NCBI GenBank assembly: GCA_011947345.1 | Contig: JAAVTG010000408.1 | Coordinates: 24,812-88,811 of the forward strand | Direction: 5' to 3' | DNA length: 64,000 nucleotides | Origin: Phytophthora quininea | Taxonomy: Eukaryota > Oomycota > Peronosporomycetes > Peronosporales > Peronosporaceae | In this document: positions 21,329-32,595 of the stretch, one piece after another | How the letters are laid out: the number at the start of each line of letters is the position of its first letter | Position numbering within the stretch: position 1 is the stretch's first letter | Made by a program: the position numbers and the translations under genes | The notes under the pieces: model-generated | What the model saw: the letters and a program-made list of their open reading frames with translations, nothing else | Databases searched by the model: none | What the model was told of the DNA's origin: nothing

Positions 21329-23851
21329 TCAATCGAGTCGGGGCCGCTTGCGCTCACTGGCACCTGAATCAGCGCTGCTGTCGAATTGTTCCATCAGAGT
21401 CTGGCGCTCTGACTGATACCGAAGCAGTTCCTTTTGGTGGCTAGCAAACCACGTGCGCGTCTTCGTGATGACCACATAGGCGTCCTGCCCTCTTCCTTCG
21501 GGCTCCAACTCGAAGGAAGCGTTGATTTGCTTCTCTCGCATCCACTTTGCCGCGTAATTTCGGGCATGCTTAATGCCGTTGAAAGAACGCACGCCGATCG
21601 TATTCATCGTTACGTCTGGTCCTCGTAAGAATGCTTGCACCCGAGCATTGTCTGCAAACTGCGCATTGGGCATTTCCCACGAGAATGGCTGCCCCAATGC
21701 TTGGAGTTGAAGACTCAGCCACTCAGTACGCAGAGCAGCAATGGACGACAGCACGGCAAACTTGTCATCGGCTGCATCAATGCCACTTAAGTGCTGAGAG
21801 AACGCCTCGACGACGGGATGTAGCAAGCTAGGATCTGCTCGCTTAAACCTGGCCGCAACAGAGTTAAAAGTGTTGCTGTATTCGCTACGAATGGCCCACT
21901 TCCAGAGTAAGCTGATCGACTTTGAGGAGCACAAGACCTTGTCACTCAGACAATTAGCTTTCTCTACAACAGCATTGAGCAATGCTTGTTGAGCAGCTCC
22001 TGGTTCCAGACCGTCCGCAAGTCTTAAGGTCATTTCAAAATCAGTGTTTGTAGGAGCTCGAGCGTAGAGTGAGAACCCCATGCCAGTGTCATCAACTGCG
22101 CCATTTAGCGAGTTCAGTACCGCTTGCCCAATCTCATTCCAATCGAACGTGCGTACGACCGAGACAATTGCGGGGATCAAAGCTTCTTTGTGTTCCTGTT
22201 GTTTCAACCGGCTGAAGAAGGTGGCGAAGAACAAGTTGACGAGCGATGAGTCGCCAGCGTCCACAAGCAATTCGCACAGCCCACGGCATAATCCCACAGA
22301 CACCGAATTGGTTTGATCCCACGAATACGTACTCTTCTCCTCTGCCAATTTCGTAGTCACTGTGTCCATGAACGTGCGAAGCGCTGCAGCGTTGACGGGC
22401 TTGTGAGCCTGTAGTGCGCCTGTAGCGGCGTCCACGTTGATGAATTTCAGCGCATTTTCAACAGCTTGCACTGCGGGCCAAGCGACGATCGCGTATCTCG
22501 AGTACGTCGTGTCCCTCGTAGCGCCTTCATTTCCCAAGTATCCTTCAAAGGTGCTGTTTCCGTGAGCTTTCCACATATTCGAAAGCGACTCGCGACCAGG
22601 ATTAAGAAAGTTAAGCTTCACAGTATCTTCCGGGGTGTTTGTTGCTGGTCCCTATTAAACACCCCAATATTCAGCTTATTCTCCTTCGAGCGTCCATGGT
22701 TCTTCCCACTCATAGAAAACCAAGTGATACGTTCGTCGCGCCGGTCTTCTTCCCAGCTCCCAGTATCCCGGCCATCTTCCCAGTGGTGCACTTTATGCGA
22801 TAGCTGAGCGATGAAGAAGTGCAGCTTCTTGTCACCCGTGAGAATCGAGTTTGCTTCCTCCAGCGCTTGAAAGCGAGCTCGGTCGACGCCTTTGAGCGCT
22901 CCACAGCCTAAATCTTCTATACTTTTACCCGTATACTCGTGTGACAGCAGCAGCGCAAAGGAGTCATCTCCACTCAAACCGACTAATAGCTGCTGCCAGG
23001 TCTTCACTCAATGGCCTGCTAAGATCTTTGCGCAGATGACGCATCGTTGGCGGCAAGCAGACCGAGTAAACCAATACTAGGCGATATCCACTGGTCACTG
23101 TCTCCAAAGCGTGTTCAGCGTCTGCATAATGCACTGCGTAGTGAGGAACGTACGCTGCCGTACCATCTTTCTTGCCAAAATCATGACGATACTGCACGTC
23201 TTTGCCTCGATAGACCACCAGGTCTCCTCCTTCGTGCAGCGTCGGCAGTTGGATGACCAACGTCGCCACCATTCCGTCCTCCTTCTCTGTATCTTGGTGT
23301 TTGACGAAGTGACCGCCTTCTCCATAGACCAACAGCTTGTACAGCACACACTGCAGCGGGACGTCCTTGTAGCCTAACCTGTCTGCAATGGTCGCACTCA
23401 GCTGCTTAATACCTTGCTGCCACAATGGATTTTTGACTTGCACTTGGTCTGGTTGCAGCTGCCAACTCTTGCGGACATTTTCGTCCATCAACGTGTCCAA
23501 CTTCCGACCGAAAGGAGACTTGACACTCACTGCGATGAGTTTGTTAGCTGCGTCGTGTCCTAAGGGCAAGGATCGACCCCACTCCATTGACGAATAGTCC
23601 AGGCATGGATGGTAATGTATCGGCCCTCCTCCGAAGGAATACTCGCCTGCATTCTCCTCCGCCCTTGATAGTAAGCTACTGACTTCGTTGCAGATGGCTC
23701 CCACTGGACTGAGCACTGTATCGGGGTCTCCTACGCCGCCGAAAGGCCACTTGCCATCGGAGAAGATCTCTTCGGCGTCTGGGACTTCGTCACCGCGCTC
23801 GTCGTCGCTGCCGTAGCCGTAGTTGCGGCGGCCTCGACCGTACCAGGGCAT
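21329..23851 (-). CDS. Fe(II)/2OG dioxygenase-like protein, copy E
   Basis: The best N-terminal half of the family: from the ATG at 23851 the frame runs 295 residues through the entire dioxygenase core. It holds K-H-Q-D-T-E-K (HxD), G-G-D-L-V-V-Y-R, H-Y-A-V-H-Y-A-D-A-E-H (distal His) and G-Y-R-L-V-L-V-Y-S (2OG Arg). Two frame changes follow, one at about 22985 (looks like one extra base, not at a homopolymer) and one at about 22655. The C-terminal 430 residues are open to 21329 and end in a basic R-K-R-P-R motif that could act in nuclear import. If the shifts are sequencing errors the protein is about 830 residues. The P4H-type core hydroxylates protein side chains in known relatives; the substrate here is unknown. 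Confidence 0.65.
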
Positions 23852-24011
23852 CGTTTGCTGTGGATACTGCTATTTTTCAACGTGGTTTTCTACCAATCAA
23901 ATCGATTGGCGCCAAATATTTTGAAAGTGCTTGGGGACTCGTACGGATCCTTTGATGGCACATCAGTTGCATTCGACTCCGTCGTCGAGCTAGCATGCAG
24001 CATGAGTACAA

Positions 24012-24034
24012 CCCGTCTAGCTCAGTCGGTAGAG
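24012..24034 (+). repeat. tRNA 5'-half-like sequence (tRNA or SINE relic)
   Basis: CCCGTCTAGCTCAGTCGGTAGAG matches the D-arm and A-box of a eukaryotic tRNA, closest to tRNA-Lys. The downstream sequence does not fold into an anticodon arm and I see no B-box (GGTTCRANNCC), so it is not a complete tRNA gene. It may be the head of a tRNA-derived SINE, a type known from Phytophthora. Confidence 0.5.
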
Positions 24035-24280
24035 GATGCAGGAATTGACGCTGTTGGTCTCCTCAACGGGACCGCGGCAACGCAGCGATTCCTCAACATC
24101 GTTGACAGTTGATGTTTTCATGCTGAGAACCGGGCACGAATGCTAACATTTTGCAATGGGCAAGTCGTGAATGAATGTTAGCGAACATGCATTCCAGACG
24201 ACCCCATCCTGGAGGACAAGCTCGCGAGGTCAGCCCACAGTTATCATTTTCCCTTTTGCGATCTTCCTGTGCTGTCGACA

Positions 24281-25788
24281 ATGGGACGTGTCAACGAGAA
24301 GACCGAACTTCTTCCTGCTGTCCAAGCCATCAATGGGTCCACAAGCAACAAACTCAAGATCAAGAGGGTTTGATACTCTCTTCTATCCTGGCGGCGGTGG
24401 TGGTGGTTGGTGCTGGGCTTTGGTGGGCATTCTTCAACGACTACAAGACTGAGCAATACATCTGCGGTAATACCAAGAACGAGGCCGGATACATCCATCT
24501 CCCTAATAAGGTCGACGACCACTACTTCTACTGGTTCTTCGAGGCGCAGCACTACGCGAACACAGCGCCGTTGGTTATTTGGCTAACGGGAGGACCTGGT
24601 GGGTCGAGTCTATTGGCGCTGTTCAACGAGAACGGACCGTGCCGCATTCAGGACGACCTCACCACCAAGGCCCACCCACACTCGTGGACGAATGGAGCGA
24701 ACATGATTTGGCTCGACCAACCGACCGGCGTCGGATTCTCGTACAGCTCCGGTGGAGACCGCGACTTCAACGAGACGAATGTGGGCGAGAACTTGTACTG
24801 GTTCTTGCTGGGCTTCCTCGACAAGCACCCAGAGTTCGATGGACGCGCGTTCTTCCTGACGGGGAGAGCTATGCTGGACATTACGTTCCTGGCGCAGCTC
24901 ACTACATTTGGGAGCAGAACAAGGTCAAGCCTGCCAAAGCGAAGCACATCAACCTGCAGGGCATTGCAATCGGTAACGGGTGGACAGACCCCGTCCTACA
25001 GGTATGAACTTCGCTTTGTAGTGCTTGGTTAGCATTCTCATATTCACTTCTTCCTTCAGTTCCTGCATACTTCGGACATGCTCGACAACTCGTACAACAT
25101 CACACTACTGAACGACACTGCGGCCGCGGAATTCAGAGCCAACTCAGCAACGTGCGCAAACTTGACGCGAGTGTGTCAGGACACTTCAACCGAAGAAGGT
25201 TGTGCTGGACCGGACTCCTTTTGCAGCGATAACGTGATCCTTCCTTTGTTCGCCAACTTCACCGGACGGAACCCGTACGACATCCGGGAACACTGCGACT
25301 GGGTGGACTTTGGCTTCTGTCACGGAGTCCCATTGATCGAGGGATATTTGAAACAGGACCACGTCAAGGAGTACTTGGGCGTGGATCGGGAGTGGGTCGG
25401 TGGCAGCGATCAAGTGGGAGAAGACTTCATCATCGACTACTCGCAGGGTTTTGACAGCTACGTGGCCGACCTGCTCAACGACGGCATTCGCGTGCTTCTC
25501 TACGTCGGTGACGCCGATACGCTGTGCAATTACGCTGGCAATAAGGCGTGGATCGACGCGCTGGAATGGAAGTACCAGAGCGATTTCAACGCAGCGGAGG
25601 AACACTCGCTTTTAACTCGCGACCCGCTCGACCCGGAGGCTGCTTTAACGGAGTCTGGGGTCGTGAGGTTCTACGACAGCCTGGCACTTGTGCGCATTTT
25701 CAACGCTGGCCACATGGTGCCGACCCACCAGCCCGCAGCTTCGTTGGATCTCATCGACAAGTTCTTCAAGAATGAAGCGCTTGCGTAA
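24281..25788 (+). CDS. S10 serine carboxypeptidase 3, membrane-anchored
   Basis: The start is the ATG at 24281, giving an N-terminus with E-K-T-E-L-L that matches carboxypeptidase 5. After a shift at G3 (24366-24368) a hydrophobic segment follows (L-A-A-V-V-V-V-G-A-G-L). The peptidase domain has W-L-T-G-G-P-G-G-S-S. The catalytic Ser motif is reached only by adding one G to the G4 at 24861-24864, giving G-E-S-Y-A-G-H-Y-V-P. Exon 1 ends at 25001; a 58-bp intron (25002-25059, GTATGA...TTCAG) falls after D-P-V-L-Q. Exon 2 has Asp in Y-V-G-D-A-D-T-L-C-N-Y and His in N-A-G-H-M-V-P-T-H-Q-P. C-terminal exopeptidase, probably vacuolar or surface. Confidence 0.8.
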
Positions 25789-25943
25789 GGTGGCATCTAG
25801 CATAACGAACGAAATGAAAGTGTGCAAGGTCTTCACCACTTTGATGTGCAATCCCCTGTTGCTGTTGAAACACTCATCAAGGCGCTTCACCATCCGATCG
25901 GCATTCATCAACTCACCGCGGCAGACCGAGACCGAAGATCTAG

Positions 25944-27485
25944 ATGGCGAAGAACGAGCACACTCCACTGGTAGCGCAGCCACTGAACGGCAGTACTAAC
26001 GCGGTCACGACCAGCGGCAAGAAATCGTTCCTGCTGAAGTTTGTGTTTGGTAGCGCGTTGCTCGTCCTGGCGTTGTGGCTGATTCAAGACCACGGACATT
26101 CCGCAGCGAATACTTCGACCGGGGGATCGTTTGTCTGCGGTGTCACCAACAACACTGCCGGGTACATCAGGCTCGCCAATAAGGCAGACGACCATTACTT
26201 CTACTGGTTCTTTGAGTCTCGCAGCAGCCCCGACACGGACCCACTGGTGTTGTGGCTGACCGGCGGACCTGGAGCTTCCAGCTTGTTCGCCTTGTTGACG
26301 GAGAATGGGCCTTGCGCCGTCAACGCTGATTTGTCTACCACGTTCAATCCGTACTCGTGGAACACCAACGCCAACATGATCTGGCTGGACCAACCGACTG
26401 GGGTGGGCTTCTCGTTCGGCTCCCCTGCAGACAAGGACTACAACGAAACCAACGTTGGAGAGAATATCTACTGGTTCTTGCGAGGCTTCTTGGAGCGACA
26501 CCCTCAGTTCGAAGGTCGAGAGTTCTTCATCACGGGGAGAGTTACGGAGGACACTACGTCCCCGCGGCAGGCCACTACATTTGGAAGACAAACAAGGAAA
26601 ATAATGGGAGCGGCGAAGTACCGAAGATCAATCTGAAAGGCATCGCGATAGGCAACGGACTCACCAACCCAGTCATCCAGGTAGGGCTTGCAATAAGCTT
26701 GGAGTTGGGTGGCGAGGAACTAACTTGTTACTTTTTTGCAGTACGCTTACTACCAGGATATGAACCACAATCGATACAACATTTCGATGCTGACAGAAGT
26801 AGAGGAGCAGCAGATGAAGCTCGACAGCGTTGAGTGCATCGACTTGACCCAAGAATGTCAAATGGCACCTCGTAACGGGTCCATTTGCACGATGGCGCAG
26901 CAATGTTGGAACGACAAGCTGGTGGGTCCCTTCATGAAGGCTAACCGCAACGGCTACGACATTCGAGAATTCTGCAACAACAGCGACCCGACTGCAGCTT
27001 GCGGCGAGAACCCAGCGATCCACGAGTATCTGAACTCGGAGGTTGTGCGGAAGTACCTGAACGTCGACTCTCGCTACCCAGTGTGGACCGAAGTCAACAG
27101 CGAGGTGGAATCTACTTTCACCGCGGACGGGGACTGGTCCATGCCATTCCACCAGTTCGTTGCAGACTTGGTCAACGACGAGCTGCGCGTGTTGGTGTAC
27201 GCCGGCGACGCTGATTTGATGTGCAATTGGGTCGGCAATCGAGCGTGGTCGTTGGCTTTGGACTGGAAGGGCAAGGACGGCTTCAACGCTGCCAACGAGC
27301 GAGCTTTCATCGCGCACGACCCGTTGCTCCCAAACGCAAGCGAGGACATTGTTGGAGGCGAGGTGCGTTCCTACGAGAATTTCGCCTTCGTGCGGGTATA
27401 CGATGCCGGTCACATGGTGCCGATGAACCAACCGGTCATCGCATTAGACCTCATCAATAAGTTCTTCGCCGGCAGCGACTACTAG
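25944..27485 (+). CDS. S10 serine carboxypeptidase 4, membrane-anchored
   Basis: Starts at the ATG at 25944 with E-H-T-P-L-V in the first ten residues and a hydrophobic segment at about residues 30-50 (V-F-G-S-A-L-L-V-L-A-L-W-L-I). The peptidase domain has [13 protein letters not shown]. The catalytic Ser motif [10 protein letters not shown] appears if the G4 at 26534-26537 is read as G5. A 61-bp intron (26681-26741, GTAGGG...TTGCAG, with CTAAC branch site) lies after N-P-V-I-Q, in phase 0, at the same place as in copies 3 and 5. Exon 2 has Asp in Y-A-G-D-A-D-L-M-C-N-W and His in D-A-G-H-M-V-P-M-N-Q-P. Same orientation as copy 3, 155 bp downstream of it. Confidence 0.82.
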
Positions 27486-27652
27486 GCGGAGCGCGTCAAG
27501 ACGTGCGGGCAATTTTGATGAGCTTTTTAAATGATCTTGCCTGGGCACTTTAGCATGCTGCCAAACAAAACCGAAGCCAGGAGTTCGACGGGAAAAGCGC
27601 AAGTGTGTTAAACAAACTAAGACACTGACTGCTCCCGCATTGTTATTGCTGT

Positions 27653-29158
27653 CTAGAGCGTCTCGTTCTTCAGGAACTGGTTAATCATCTTGAGAGCGAC
27701 GCGGGGCTGGTCCATTGCGGCCATGTGGCCTGCATTGTGTACGCGCACGAACGTCAAAAGCCCGTCGTGGGTCCACACGGATCCGACCGCTGAGTCATCA
27801 AACTCGTCCACCATCAAGTAGTGACTCTCGACCGCCTCAAACTCCTGTTTGTGAGGCCACTCGAGCTTCTTCATCCACGCCAGACCGCCGTACCAATTGC
27901 ACACCAAGTCTGCGTCGCCGTGGTAGATCAGCACACGCACAGAGCCGTCGCTTAGGACCGCAGCGACGTCCTGCTCGAAGGTCTTCATTAAGTCTGCGTC
28001 AAAATTGGCTTCTACTTCGCTCGAGACCGACTGCCACGGCGCTGGATGCACCTCAGACACGTTCAGGTACGTGCGCATTGCGTCGGAATTGAGGAACTTC
28101 GTAATGCGCGGCACCAAGTCGTCGTAGCAATTGATCGGGTCCAGCTCCGTGCACTCCTGGCGGATGTCCATCATGTTGCGGCCGGCAGCAAAGTACGCCC
28201 CCATCACATTGAACTCGCAAAAGTTCCCGGCATCGCTACACACGCTCGCGTTGGTCTGGCACTGTTTCACTAGAGCTGTGCACTGCTTCTCCGCAACCTT
28301 GGCCTTGGCAAGTGTATCATCGTCCATGAGTTTGATGCCGTACGCGTTCTTGACCATGTCCAAACCGTGTTCGCTCTATCAACAGCACATTAGAATCACA
28401 CTCACAGAATATCGACCAAAACCCGATGTCTTTACCTGCACGACAGTGTTGACCAGTCCATTGCCGATGGCAATCCCGTGCAGGTTCATTCTCGTCGAGT
28501 TTGTGGCCTTGTTCTCCCTCCAGATCTTGTGCGCTGCAGCGGGTACGTAATGACCGGCATAGCTCTCCCCGGTAATAAACAGCGGTCTGCCTTCGAACTG
28601 CGGGTGCTTGTCCAAGAAGCCCGTCAAGAACGCGTAGATGTTGTCCTGCACATCTCCTTCGTTATGGTCTGCATCTGCTTCAACTCCGTAGGAATACCCG
28701 ACATTGGTCGGCTGGTCCAGCCAGACCACATTGGCTTCCGAGTTCCACGAGTAAGGGTTCATCTTGGTCGTCAGGTCCTTCTTGACAGAGCACGGTCCAT
28801 TCTCGCTCAGTAGCGTGAAGAGACTGGAACACCCAGGCCCACCACTGAGCCACAGCACCAACGGGTCGGTGGCAGGAGTGTGTCTGGACTCGAACAGCCA
28901 GTAGAAGTAGTAGTCGTCCAGCTTGTTGGAGAGTTTGATGTAGCCTGCCTCATTACGGCTGCCGTCGCATTCGAGGGCCCCAGCGCGGTGCTTGTGGTGG
29001 TGGAAAAGCACCAGCCACACGCCCGTCCCCACCAGCGCAAGCGCCGCTACAACAGCAGAGAACAGCAGACATCGCTTGATCCGGAGCTTGTTGCTGGCCG
29101 AGCCGTAGATCGCCTGCACGGCAGGCAGCAAGCGGGTCTTCTCATTCACGCGAGCCAT
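27653..29158 (-). CDS. S10 serine carboxypeptidase 5, membrane-anchored, intact
   Basis: The ATG at 29158 opens an N-terminus with E-K-T-R-L-L, then a hydrophobic segment at about residues 29-50 (L-F-S-A-V-V-A-A-L-A-L-V-G). Exon 1 includes W-L-S-G-G-P-G-C-S-S and T-G-E-S-Y-A-G-H-Y-V-P. Here the codon before Gly is ACC, so only four Gs are needed and the frame is unbroken. A 60-bp intron (28376-28435) sits after N-T-V-V-Q. Exon 2 has Asp in Y-H-G-D-A-D-L-V-C-N-W and His in N-A-G-H-M-A-A-M-D-Q-P; the usual V-P after the His motif is A-A. It converges on copy 4 with 167 bp between stops. A small inverted-repeat element lies 25 bp upstream of its ATG. Confidence 0.88.
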
Positions 29159-29182
29159 TTTGCGAAAACAAGATTTTTGGGC

Positions 29183-29849
29183 TTTTGCGAAAAGCGGAGG
29201 CTTTCACAAGTTTCTTGCAGTTTACAACGTTCATTGCTCAAAGCGGAGGTCGACTAACTTCGATTGCAAAACGAGAGATATGACAAGAAGTTCGTGACGA
29301 ATCTGAGTTGAGGTGAGCTTGGCAACTCGACCACACTGATTGTTTTCCAACTGACATTTGCCAATGACGTAGCCAGTCTGTCCCTCGCTTTTAGTACGAT
29401 GTGCCGTCACCTTGAATCTACACTCGTCTCCGCCTTCGCACTTATACGTTAGGAACGCACCGCCGTGTTTTCCTGGGTCCAACCGGACGGTCATGCCATT
29501 GGTGGCAGCTTACACACGCATCGCCGCAGTACACTCTTTCTGAGAAGGAAAGCACAAGCCTTTCTCGATGGTTGCTCTCTGCGCGACTGGGTTTCCTCTT
29601 GGGCGCCATGTCCTGCTGCTATCGGCGACGTCGGTGGCGATGGAGAAGGTGAAGCCATCCCTGAAACCGGACCTCGCAATCGGAAGTGAGTCTGCACGCT
29701 GCAGAGTAACAGCAACTAAGAATAGAGGCTTTCCGTCGGTGAAAGTTGACAGCATTCTCGTTTTGCAATCGAAGTTCGGCGACCTCCGCTTTGAGCAATG
29801 AAAGTTGTAAACTGTAAGAAACTTGTGAAAGCCTCCGCTTTTCGCAAAA
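29183..29849. mobile_element. non-autonomous DNA transposon with ~93-bp terminal inverted repeats
   Basis: The stretch 29183-29275 is repeated in inverted orientation at about 29756-29849, roughly 95% identical by eye. The outer ends are TTTTGCGAAAAGCGGAGG. The ~480-bp interior includes, on the minus strand (29494 to ~29280), a frame with C-x5-C and a later C-x6-C spacing (Y-K-C-E-G-G-D-E-C-R-F-K-V, then G-K-C-Q-L-E-N-N-Q-C-G-R). This resembles the zinc-binding N-terminus of MULE-like transposases. No clear target duplication was found. The left end is 25 bp from the start codon of carboxypeptidase 5 and may affect its expression. Confidence 0.7.
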
Positions 29850-31795
29850 AAACACAATATTTTTAAGTCGACTATCAAAAATTTGTATGATTAGGGATTT
29901 CAATATTGCAAAAACAATATTATAAATCCAAGGTTTTTGCGCACACCGTCCCCCGGATAACCTTCAAGCTGTAGCCGCGACGTTGTCCAACCCATCGATC
30001 CGCTTAGGAACAATGACCTCCTCGATAAAGTTTGACGCACCGGCCCCGATCCGCCCGCAAATGCACAACATCGTTGGCGTTGAAGAGTTGACATCGCTAT
30101 CGCTGTCGTACGCAAACCCTTCGTACCAAACTTCAGGTACCTCAAATTTCACTTTCACATTTTGGGTTGTTTCTTGTGCAGCAAAAGTTGTAACCTCTTT
30201 TCTCCATGTCGATGTTCGTGTGTGGGACTAAGCCATCACAAACTCGAGCACCAACAGCGTCCACAACGGGATGGTCATCATCTCCAGGAATTGCTAGAAT
30301 ACAAGCCTCTCCAATTGTATTTTCGCAGTCCGGAATAATTTTGTCTTGTGTGGTGTTCCGCAGCTCAGCAAGAAAAGCTGCGGATACAGATGACTGCATT
30401 CCGAAGATCAGGATGACTGTCGATATGGCAGGAGGCTGTGAGAACCGCGAGCGACGCCTTCGTTTTATTCGGCCAACTCCAGCTGTCGGAGTTCGGTCGT
30501 GCCGGCAGGTAAGTTCCACATCTTATGCGGCACGGAAGTTCACACGCTATCGGTTGCGAAGCGAAACTTGCCTGACGGTAGTTCCTGAAACACGAATGTC
30601 GCGAAGCGGATGGTCCTGCGGATCACCGGTGGCAAGGTGGTGCCGCCGCGTTCTGCCGTACGAATGCACTTGCGAAGTTCCTCTGATCGGTGGTTAGAAT
30701 GTGCTTACCACGCTTTGCATCTCCTCGTGGCGTTAATTCGGCCGACAATGGCGCGACTGCGCGTAGGGTGTCAGCCAGCACTCAAGTAATTGCGTTGAGA
30801 GCGTCTGTGTGTGAAGATGGCGCTACTCGTTGGTGCCGGTGCTAGCTGTTGAGTACTGTGTGCGCGGGGAGCGCGATGAGGTGGCCCTGATCGCTGCTCT
30901 GAGCTTTCAGTCTTAAGCCGGGTGATCATGTCTTCAACGCGCTGTAGGCGGTCTCGAACTTGAAACGTGTCATCATGACCACCCCGCCTAAACAGGAATC
31001 GCTGCTAGTCGATAGCGCTTGCCCGGTCCCGAAAGCTCTGGTCTGCAAAATCGCGAAAGTTAATGTGGGTACGTGTGGCTCCTCACATGCGTGTTCATCA
31101 TGCAGGCTTTATGAGCCGCGCCCAAGACGATCAACCGGAATCCTTGAAAAACATTTTTGTTTTACAGTCTTTCTTCACCAGGTGGTGATGGAATTTGCAG
31201 CCATCCCTACCCTATAACCCTAATCCGCTGACGTCAGAATCAGGTCGGTCGCGTGACAAGTCGAAGTTGGCTCGGCGCAGGAATGCTCGGCTGATAATAA
31301 TAAAGCTGCTGCTGCTGCAGGCAAGACTGGTAGCGATTCCTTGCTGGTGTATTGTAAACGAGCAGGTTTCTCTCTCTAAACACTCAGTGATAGCGCTCGC
31401 TCATGCGAGTTCTTGGTGGCTGCTGTGCATCCTGCACGGTGCAGGTTCTAGGAACTCGCGCGCCGCGATGAGTCTCCACTTGTCTGGATGGCCTTCATCG
31501 CACAAGCAACATGCATACCTCCTGTCAGCAGCCAACGCTCGCGCCATGTCCGCCGTGCAGCCTCGTCAACTTTGGTCCGACAGACACGTAGAGACCGGTC
31601 CTCGAGCAACAGCGATCGGCAAAGATACTTACCTTGCATACTCCGCGCGGTGTTCGATATTTTGGCCGTGACGCGCCCATTCGGGATTGCTGGCCCTCGA
31701 ATCGCAAGCCCGGCGGCTGCGCTCCTGATTTTCCCGGGCCATTCCTCGATCGACCGCGCAGAGCTCACGTCGTAGCTTTCAAGTCTTCCTCCATC
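29850..31795. other. 1.9-kb stretch without a confident gene
   Basis: On the minus strand, 30519 to about 30150 is an open frame with several Cys (D-C-E-N-T-I-G-E-A-C; N-F-C-C-T-R-N-N-P-K-C) and a hydrophobic stretch, but no ATG precedes that stretch. A second short frame ends near 29965. They could be exons of a small unknown gene or a repeat relic. Nothing is recognised at 30520-31795. Confidence 0.35.
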
Positions 31796-32289
31796 ATGGC
31801 CAACGAGAACACGCCGCTGCTCGCCTCGGACGCGCTCAAGCGCAAGCGCATCATCAGCATCACCGGGGCCGTGGTGGTGCTCGCCGCCATCGCCGTCGTG
31901 CTGTGGCTCACGCTCAGCGGCCACAGCTCCAAGAGCTCCGAGGTGGCGGTGCAGGCCACGCCCGAGCCCACGGCCGCCCCCGCTCTGCGAACGGAGGCCC
32001 CCACTGAAGCGCCGACGGAGGCTCCTACCACTGAGCCGCCGACGGACGCCCCCGCCCGCCCGCTGACCCGCAGCCTGCTGTGGAACCCGTGCCGGCCGCG
32101 GTGCCGGAGCCGCAGCCAGCCCCTGAACAGGCCCAGCCTCAGCCGGCGCAGCCTGCGGCCGCTGCCGATCCTCAACCGGCGCCGGCTGACGCTGCTCCTG
32201 CTCAGCCGGCGGACGCCGCTCCAGTCCAACCGGCTGAAGCTGCCCCGGCGCAGCCTGCTGATGCCGCCCAGCCTGTGGACAATCAGTAG
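31796..32289 (+). CDS. orphan membrane anchor with Pro/Ala/Gln-rich stalk, no peptidase
   Basis: The ATG at 31796 starts E-N-T-P-L-L and a basic patch (K-R-K-R), then one hydrophobic segment at about residues 22-42 (V-V-V-L-A-A-I-A-V-V-L-W). This is the same N-terminal architecture as the carboxypeptidases. After it comes a Thr/Glu/Pro/Ala repeat region (E-A-P-T repeats). At the C5 run 32049-32053 the frame must shift by one to continue into a long Ala/Pro/Gln-rich repeat (A-Q-P-A-D-A-A-type units) ending V-D-N-Q at 32289. In the unshifted frame the downstream residues become Arg/Leu-rich, unlike any stalk. No peptidase domain follows. Probable type II membrane protein with a mucin-like ectodomain; function unknown. 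Confidence 0.6.
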
Positions 32290-32595
32290 AGAGAGCGAAC
32301 GTGACTTGTCGTGAACCAACTAGCGGCCTGATTATAAGGGACCCCCAAATGCCATTTTTGCCGTTGCTTTCGTGTGTTCTTCCGTCGTTGCTGGCTGACA
32401 CGAGGTCCCGGACTGGTTTGACGCCGCCGATCCTGAAGATTTGCGAAGCCACTCGTGCGTGTTGCACCCAAGCAGAAGATCACTCCGGATCGAGAGATGC
32501 AGCTCGAATCCGAATCCAGACACGCACTGCGACACGATGGGGACCTCTCGCTGACAGGCCCCGCCTGGTCGCCTCCTCAGCCACTTCGCGATTAG

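Noticed and set aside
24012..24090. A complete functional tRNA gene
   Set aside because: Only the 5' half matches; there is no anticodon stem, T-arm or B-box.
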